Origin: Clostridia bacterium
GTDB lineage: Bacteria; Bacillota; Clostridia; Christensenellales; Borkfalkiaceae
DNA length: 64,000 bases
Direction of reading: 5' to 3'
Assembly (NCBI GenBank): GCA_017536205.1
Contig: JAFXHX010000011.1
Coordinates: 1 to 64,000, forward strand
The notes beneath the pieces were generated by a model that did not search any database, had not been told where the DNA came from, and worked only from the letters and a program-made list of their open reading frames with translations. Within the stretch, counting starts at the first letter, position 1. Each line of letters opens with the position of its first letter. The position numbers and the translations under genes were made by a program. This document shows, piece after piece, positions 59,735 through 64,000 of this stretch.

Positions 59735-60630
59735 ACTATTCCCTTTAAATTATTTATAATAACGTTAGTCAATCTATCAAAATTACCATCTCCAACAAAA
59801 CTATTGTGTGGGGTAATTATAACGTTTTGCTTCTCGTATAACGGGTTTTCTTTATCAAGTGGCTCTTTCTCAAAAACGTCGAGCACGGCGCCCAAAAGTT
59901 TACAATCTAAAGCATTTAATAACGCGCTTTCATCCACAACGCCACCACGAGCCACGTTTACAAGCACGCTACCTTGTTTCATACAAGCAAAACGCTTTTC
60001 GTTAAACAAGTTGCGCGTTTCATTCGTAAGTGGCAAGGTTAAAATAACAACGTCACTAACTGAAAGCAATTCATTAAGTGAAGATAAGTGATAAATCTTT
60101 TCAAAGTTTTCATCTTCTCTAACAAAAACGTCTACACCTAAAACCTTACAACCAAATGCTTTAAACCTTTTAGCGCATTCCGTTCCAACGTTACCTGCGC
60201 CAACGACAAGCACTGTTTTTCCGTAAAGTTCTAAATTACCACGATGTTTAACCCATTGTTTACATTGTTGATTTTCAATAAAGAACTTTAGATTTTTATA
60301 AAGTGCAAGCACACCCATAAGCGAAAACTCTGCCATAGGAATACTATACACGCCACGAGCATTGTAAACCTTTATTCCCCTTTCGTTAAAATAATCAAGT
60401 GGAACACGGTCAAGCCCAGCGCTAGTTAATTGAACGAACCTTAGATTAGTAAAATCTTTAGCGGAGTGATGCAAAAATAAACCGTTGCAAATAACTCCTT
60501 CTATTTCGCTAGCATCACAAGGAAGCGCGTCAACTTCGTTTTGCATTAGCGTTACGTTATGCCCAAGGCTTTTTATATAATTAAGTTGTTCTTCGGCGCA
60601 TTTATAAGCGCCGGTTATAAGTAGTTTCAT
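59731..60630 (-). CDS. D-isomer-specific 2-hydroxyacid dehydrogenase
   Basis: This 299-residue protein has the NAD-binding motif VVGAGNVGTECAKRF near residue 143, NVARGGVVDE with the substrate-binding Arg, and the catalytic His in ITPHNS near residue 274. It reduces a 2-keto acid to a D-2-hydroxy acid (or the reverse) with NAD(P)H. It is unusual inside a polysaccharide locus. It sits between a transferase and a HpcH/HpaI-type aldolase, and the two may make one unusual building block. Confidence 0.85.
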   Translation of the reverse strand: MKLLITGAYKCAEEQLNYIKSLGHNVTLMQNEVDALPCDASEIEGVICNGLFLHHSAKDFTNLRFVQLTSAGLDRVPLDYFNERGIKVYNARGVYSIPMAEFSLMGVLALYKNLKFFIENQQCKQWVKHRGNLELYGKTVLVVGAGNVGTECAKRFKAFGCKVLGVDVFVREDENFEKIYHLSSLNELLSVSDVVILTLPLTNETRNLFNEKRFACMKQGSVLVNVARGGVVDESALLNALDCKLLGAVLDVFEKEPLDKENPLYEKQNVIITPHNSFVGDGNFDRLTNVIINNLKGIV

Positions 60631-60631
60631 A

Positions 60632-61462
60632 TCAACCTATATTTTCAACTATTTGTTTAATTATCGTTTCTACCTTTTTTCTGTTTTCGATTAAATCAAT
60701 TCCACCGCTTTGACATTTAAGTTCAAAATCTCTTAACTCTTTAATTCCAACACCAAACGCATTTTCAATTTCGTTAAGGTTTAGTTTTTGACAATTACAA
60801 AAACTTCTTGAAAGTATTGCTATTGTTGAGCCTAACCTATAATGTTCTGGTATAACCCTTTCGGCAGGGAGCATACCTTTTCCAAGAGATGCAATCCCAC
60901 CAAAACCAAACGGTATTCGTTTTTCTCTAAACTTTTCTGCCAACCTTTCAAGCGTTCCATCGGTTAAAAGTTCGAACATAAACTTTTTGCCATACCCGAT
61001 AGATAAGTCGTTTAACCCAACGTATATTTCGTCGACACCTTCAATTTTTAAAACTTCATCTAAGCAGTCAACGGCTTCGGGTGTTTCAACTAACGGAAAC
61101 ACTTTCGCTCTTCCGTTTACCGCCTTAACAAATCTTTCAACTTCTAACGGAGTTTTAAAATATGGCAACATAATAACGTCTGCACCGGCTTGTACAACTT
61201 CGTTTATCTCGTCTTCAGTAGAATTATATGCATCGGTTTTATCGTGTATAGGGTTAACTCTTACCATTATTTCGCAACTGCTAGTTGCTTCTTTTATAAC
61301 CTTAACGTCGCTTGGAGTGTGCCTACATTTTACGGTGTCCATACCACCTTGGCGCAAATCTTTACCTATGTACTCCATGTCGATAAATATTCTATCGACC
61401 CCTGCCTTTTCAGCAATTTTAGCAACTGAAGGGTCGTTAGTAATATACATTAGTTTAAGCAT
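60632..61462 (-). CDS. HpcH/HpaI-type aldolase (class II, metal-dependent)
   Basis: This 276-residue protein has the TIM-barrel features of the HpcH/HpaI and citrate lyase beta family: a conserved Arg in IMVRVNPI, the metal-binding Glu in VFPLVETPEAV and the Asp of YVGLNDLSIG. The usual reaction is reversible aldol cleavage of a 2-keto-3-deoxy or 4-hydroxy-2-oxo acid using pyruvate. The neighbouring dehydrogenase acts on 2-keto acids, which suggests a two-step route. It overlaps the sugar transferase gene by eight bases. Confidence 0.8.
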   Translation of the reverse strand: MLKLMYITNDPSVAKIAEKAGVDRIFIDMEYIGKDLRQGGMDTVKCRHTPSDVKVIKEATSSCEIMVRVNPIHDKTDAYNSTEDEINEVVQAGADVIMLPYFKTPLEVERFVKAVNGRAKVFPLVETPEAVDCLDEVLKIEGVDEIYVGLNDLSIGYGKKFMFELLTDGTLERLAEKFREKRIPFGFGGIASLGKGMLPAERVIPEHYRLGSTIAILSRSFCNCQKLNLNEIENAFGVGIKELRDFELKCQSGGIDLIENRKKVETIIKQIVENIG

Positions 61463-62090
61463 CTTTACCTTCTTCCTTATCGGTAGGCGTTTTTATTACG
61501 GTTGCACCTGTATTTTCATTGTCAGCGTTAGAAAAGACTTTTCCAACGGTTTTAAAAACTATTTTAAGGTCGAGTAACAAACTCATATTTTCAACATACC
61601 AAACGTTAAGTTCAATTCGTTTGTTCCACTCCACTCCTTTTCTGCCGTTTATTTGCGCCCAACCGGTGATGCCGGGGCGAACGTTGAACATCTTTCGTTG
61701 TTCATCGGTGTAATTTTCTAACGGCCAAGGGTGATAAGTAAGCGGTGGCCTTGGACCAACGAAACTCATATCTCCCCTCAAAATGTTTATAAACTGCGGG
61801 AGTTCATCAAGTGAAGTTTTTCTTAAAAAACCACCAACCTTGGTAACGCGCTTATCGCCTTTTCCCGAATATACTCCACCCTCTTGTTGTTCGGCACCTA
61901 CACACATTGAACGAAACTTTAAAATATTAAACTCTTTGCCGTTAAGCCCCAAGCGCACTTGCTTAAAAATTACGGGGCCTTTGCTATCGATTTTAATTGC
62001 GATGGCAATTATTAAAAACACGGGTGAAAGAATAATCAACCCGATAAGCGATATTAAAACGTCGAAAAAGCGTTTGAAAAATCTATACAT
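61455..62090 (-). CDS. Priming sugar transferase (undecaprenyl-phosphate sugar-1-phosphotransferase, short WcaJ/PglC type)
   Basis: This 211-residue protein has one N-terminal hydrophobic segment (RFFDVLISLIGLIILSPVFLIIAIAI). The catalytic domain is of the monotopic PglC/WcaJ family: PVIFKQVRLG, KFRSM, KTSLDELPQFINILRGDMSFVGPRP and RPGITGWAQINGR. It lacks the extra helices of long WcaJ. It transfers the first sugar phosphate onto undecaprenyl phosphate to begin repeat-unit synthesis. It is the first gene of the polysaccharide run. The ATG lies 24 bases from the tRNA-Gly gene, and the Shine-Dalgarno (GGGGG) is weak. Confidence 0.92.
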   Translation of the reverse strand: MYRFFKRFFDVLISLIGLIILSPVFLIIAIAIKIDSKGPVIFKQVRLGLNGKEFNILKFRSMCVGAEQQEGGVYSGKGDKRVTKVGGFLRKTSLDELPQFINILRGDMSFVGPRPPLTYHPWPLENYTDEQRKMFNVRPGITGWAQINGRKGVEWNKRIELNVWYVENMSLLLDLKIVFKTVGKVFSNADNENTGATVIKTPTDKEEGKDA

Positions 62091-62114
62091 AAAAACCCCC
62101 GAGTGTTAAAAAAA

Positions 62115-62188
62115 TGGAGCGGATGATGGGAATCGAACCCACAACCACGGCTTGGGAAGCCGTCGTTTTGCCACTAAACTACATCCGC
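62115..62188 (-). tRNA. tRNA-Gly (TCC)
   Basis: Acceptor GCGGATG pairs with CATCCGC. The anticodon loop TTCCCAA gives TCC, and CCA is encoded. It is followed 24 bases later by the first polysaccharide gene without a terminator. Confidence 0.94.
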
Positions 62189-62206
62189 CCGACGAGAATA
62201 ATATAA

Positions 62207-62232
62207 CGTATAGTATAATTATATACTATACG
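62207..62232. promoter_or_regulatory. Large palindrome over the tRNA-Gly promoter
   Basis: Two 11-base arms (CGTATAGTATA and its exact complement) flank ATTA. The element is itself flanked by direct repeats CGAGAATAA at 62193-62201 and 62231-62239. It covers the -10, so binding would block transcription. Confidence 0.5.
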
Positions 62233-62246
62233 AGAATAAATAGCAA
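62218..62246 (-). promoter_or_regulatory. Promoter of tRNA-Gly and possibly the polysaccharide operon
   Basis: TTGCTA (62241-62246), 17 bases, TATAAT (62218-62223) on the minus strand. No other promoter is evident before the 62090 gene. Confidence 0.65.
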
Positions 62247-62293
62247 GACCATTTTACAATTTTACACAGTAAAATTATAATTTTTTGCAATAA

Positions 62294-62327
62294 AAAACCC
62301 GACTTATACGTAAAAAAGTCGGGTTTT
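62294..62327 (-). terminator. Intrinsic terminator of metA
   Basis: AAAACCCGACTT pairs with AAGTCGGGTTTT, followed by TTATTGC on the minus strand, shortly after the metA stop codon. Confidence 0.85.
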
Positions 62328-62330
62328 AGG

Positions 62331-63251
62331 TTATTTTTTAATTTTTTCAATGTCGAACGGAGTGCTTTGGTAAACGAAGTAGTTAAGCCAGTTATAAAAA
62401 AGCAAATTAGCGTGCGAACGCCAAGAAACGACAGGCTCTTTAGTATCGTCGTCATCGGGGAAATAATTTTCGGGAATATCAGGGTTAATACCTGCTTTTT
62501 TATCGCGCTCGTATTCGTTTTTAAGCGTGTCTTTATCGTATTCGGAATGCCCCGTTATAAACACTTGCGAATTATCTTTCGATTTTAAAAGGTAAACGCC
62601 TGCTTTATCTGATTCGGCTAAAAGTTTAAGGTTTTCAACCTTTAACACTTCTTCTCTATCAATACCCGTATAGCGCGAGTGGGGTGCGTTAAACACGTCA
62701 TCAAAGCCACGAAGGAGCATCGTTTTTTTATCAACTACGGTGTGCTTATATACACCCGAGAGTTTTTTATCTAGCATTATTTTTTTAACGCCGTAATGGT
62801 AATAAAGCGCAGCTTGAGCAGCCCAGCAAATATAAACCGTACTGTGAACGTTTTTGGTAGCCCAGTCAAATATCTCGCAAAGTTCTTGCCAGTAATCAAC
62901 GTTTTCAAAATCAAGTTTTTCAACGGGTGCGCCCGTTATAACCATACCGTCGTAACTTTCGTTTTTAACGTCGCCGAACGTTTTGTAAAAAGCAATCATA
63001 TGCTCTTTAGAAACGTTTTTACTTTCGTGCGATTTCATTGCAAGCAAGGTAAGTTCCACTTGGAGTGGAGTGTTACCAAGTAGCCTTGAAAACTGCGTTT
63101 CGGTTACGATTTTCGTTGGCATTAAATTAAGTAATAATATTTTAAGCGGTCTTATATCTTGAGTTTCGGCGCGCAACTTAGTCATAACGAAAATGTTTTC
63201 GTTAAGCAAGGTTTCCGCCGCCGGCAGACCGTTTGGTATTTTAATAGGCAT
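62331..63251 (-). CDS. metA: Homoserine O-acetyltransferase, MetA type
   Basis: This 306-residue protein has the MetA fold with the catalytic triad visible as Cys142 (ICWAA), His235 and Glu237 (GHSEYD). Residue 111 is Glu (APVEKL), which in this family correlates with acetyl-CoA rather than succinyl-CoA use. It makes O-acetyl-L-homoserine for methionine synthesis. The neighbouring upstream gene (13 bases away) is a MetY-type enzyme using exactly this product. The AGGAG site supports the start. Confidence 0.94.
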   Translation of the reverse strand: MPIKIPNGLPAAETLLNENIFVMTKLRAETQDIRPLKILLLNLMPTKIVTETQFSRLLGNTPLQVELTLLAMKSHESKNVSKEHMIAFYKTFGDVKNESYDGMVITGAPVEKLDFENVDYWQELCEIFDWATKNVHSTVYICWAAQAALYYHYGVKKIMLDKKLSGVYKHTVVDKKTMLLRGFDDVFNAPHSRYTGIDREEVLKVENLKLLAESDKAGVYLLKSKDNSQVFITGHSEYDKDTLKNEYERDKKAGINPDIPENYFPDDDDTKEPVVSWRSHANLLFYNWLNYFVYQSTPFDIEKIKK

Positions 63252-63264
63252 TTATAAAAACTCC

Positions 63265-64000
63265 TTACATATTATCAAGAGCCTGTTTAATATCGGCAAT
63301 CAAATCGTCGGCATTTTCGATACCGCACGAATATCTTACGAGCGAAGGCGAAATGCCCGCTTCTTTAAGTTGCTCGTCGGTAAGTTGACGGTGAGTTGCG
63401 TTTGCGGGGTGTAAGCAACAAGTTCTAGCGTCTGCAACGTGGGTTTCAATAGCGGCAAGTTTAAGGTTTTTCATAAACTTTTCCGCGGATTTTCTGCCAC
63501 CTTTTACAGCAAAACTTACAACGCCACAAGTGCCGTTTGGCATATATTTTTTAGCAGTTTCGTGGTATTTATCGCCTTCAAGTTCGGGGAAAATAACCCA
63601 CTCGATACGGCTATCACTTTGCAAATATTTAGCAACTTTTAAGCCGTTTTCGCAGTGTTTTGCCATGCGAAGATGTAAACTTTCAAGGCCAAGGTTTATA
63701 TAGTATGCGCTTTGTGGCGATTGCGTGCAACCAAAATCGCGCATAAGTTGCGCAGTTGCTTTGGTTATAAACGCGCCTTCTTTGCCAAACTTTTCGGCGT
63801 AAACTATGCCGTGATAACTATCGTCTGGCGTGGTAAGACCGGGGAACTTTTCTTTGTGAGCCATCCAGTCAAACTTACCAGAATCGACGATACAACCACC
63901 TATAGTAGACGCGTGACCGTCCATATACTTAGTGGTAGCGTGAGTAACGATATCTGCGCCCCACTCGAAGGGTCTGCAATTTATAGGAGTTGGGAAAGTA
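63265..64000 (-). CDS. metY: O-acetylhomoserine sulfhydrylase MetY (C-terminal part; runs off the right edge)
   Basis: The C-terminal 245 residues lie in the window, from FPTPINCRPFEWGADIVTHA onward. The pyridoxal-phosphate Lys is in HATTKYMDGH. The remaining Cys/Met-metabolism PLP signatures (LRMAKHCENG, SLVRYSCGIEN) match MetY/MetB-type enzymes of the O-acetylhomoserine branch. It forms homocysteine from O-acetylhomoserine and sulfide. The downstream metA gene supplies the substrate, so this is probably an operon with regulation outside the window. Confidence 0.92.
   Translation of the reverse strand, partial: TFPTPINCRPFEWGADIVTHATTKYMDGHASTIGGCIVDSGKFDWMAHKEKFPGLTTPDDSYHGIVYAEKFGKEGAFITKATAQLMRDFGCTQSPQSAYYINLGLESLHLRMAKHCENGLKVAKYLQSDSRIEWVIFPELEGDKYHETAKKYMPNGTCGVVSFAVKGGRKSAEKFMKNLKLAAIETHVADARTCCLHPANATHRQLTDEQLKEAGISPSLVRYSCGIENADDLIADIKQALDNM

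Noticed and set aside
1..64000. CRISPR arrays, insertion sequences, integrases, replication origins
   Set aside because: No regular spaced repeats, transposase or integrase motifs or DnaA-box clusters were seen. The only mobile-element hint is the tRNA-Tyr end repeats.

Overview
The window reads as a stretch of chromosome from an AT-rich, probably spore-forming low-GC Gram-positive bacterium (class Clostridia most likely; an uncultured gut lineage is a guess). Reasons: a SigK-type sporulation sigma factor with a hydrophobic pro-sequence, RNase J, a TypA/TrmR/TrhP set, sigma-A promoters of the TTGACA-17-TATAAT type in front of most operons, AGGAG ribosome binding sites, and an acetyl-CoA-type MetA paired with MetY. 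Core genes strongly prefer AAC/GAC/TAC/CAC over the T-ending codons despite the low GC. Parts of the polysaccharide locus do not, which suggests imported DNA.

Layout. 1-1.3 kb: the start of an unknown secreted or membrane protein, then a six-tRNA operon (Pro, CAT, Asp, Phe, Thr, Tyr, minus strand). The 3' end of its last tRNA is repeated twice more downstream, each copy followed by a hairpin terminator. 1.4-3.2 kb: a glycine riboswitch with its own terminator in front of an AGCS amino-acid:cation symporter. 3.3-13.2 kb: typA, an unusual nucleotidyltransferase-galactokinase fusion, an EamA transporter, a nucleoside salvage operon (deoD-deoB-pdp) and thyA-folA. 13.3-20.3 kb: sigK, the tRNA wobble-uridine modifiers trhP and trmR, rnj and valS. 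20.4-23 kb: an SsuABC/ThiXYZ-like ABC importer. 23-27.6 kb: a four-gene operon (membrane protein, methyltransferase, Hsp33, TPR protein). 27.7-31.4 kb: a 53-residue cysteine protein, a GH36 alpha-galactosidase and a MATE exporter. 31.5-37.6 kb: a GlpA-like dehydrogenase, a second flavoprotein, a DUF1667 protein, a CPA2 antiporter and an MgtC protein in one operon, with a divergent DeoR regulator.

37.6-41.5 kb: three tandem iron-sulfur proteins related to epoxyqueuosine reductase, divergent from an AraC regulator. 41.6-42.5 kb: the most unusual spot. A strong promoter starts a transcript exactly at the foot of a long closing stem. A rod-like structured RNA of about 160 nt and a UUCG-capped terminator follow, then at once a small membrane-anchored protein. 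The cassette lies between two identical 30-bp terminators. I recognise neither the RNA nor the protein.

42.5-62.2 kb: about 19 genes on the minus strand with almost no gaps. A Wzx/Wzy-type polysaccharide locus (priming sugar transferase, five or six glycosyltransferases, flippase, EpsG-like polymerase, acetyltransferase, CapE- and CapF-like sugar-nucleotide enzymes, C4 epimerase, an aldolase plus a 2-hydroxyacid dehydrogenase) leads into a putative nucleotidyltransferase, a GH36-like glycosidase and an alpha/beta hydrolase. A tRNA-Gly gene sits 24 bp upstream of the first gene with no terminator between them, so the two may be co-transcribed. 62.3-64 kb: metA and the C-terminal part of metY.

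All gene names rest on reading the proteins by eye. No database search was run. Promoters, operators and RNA structures are manual calls.
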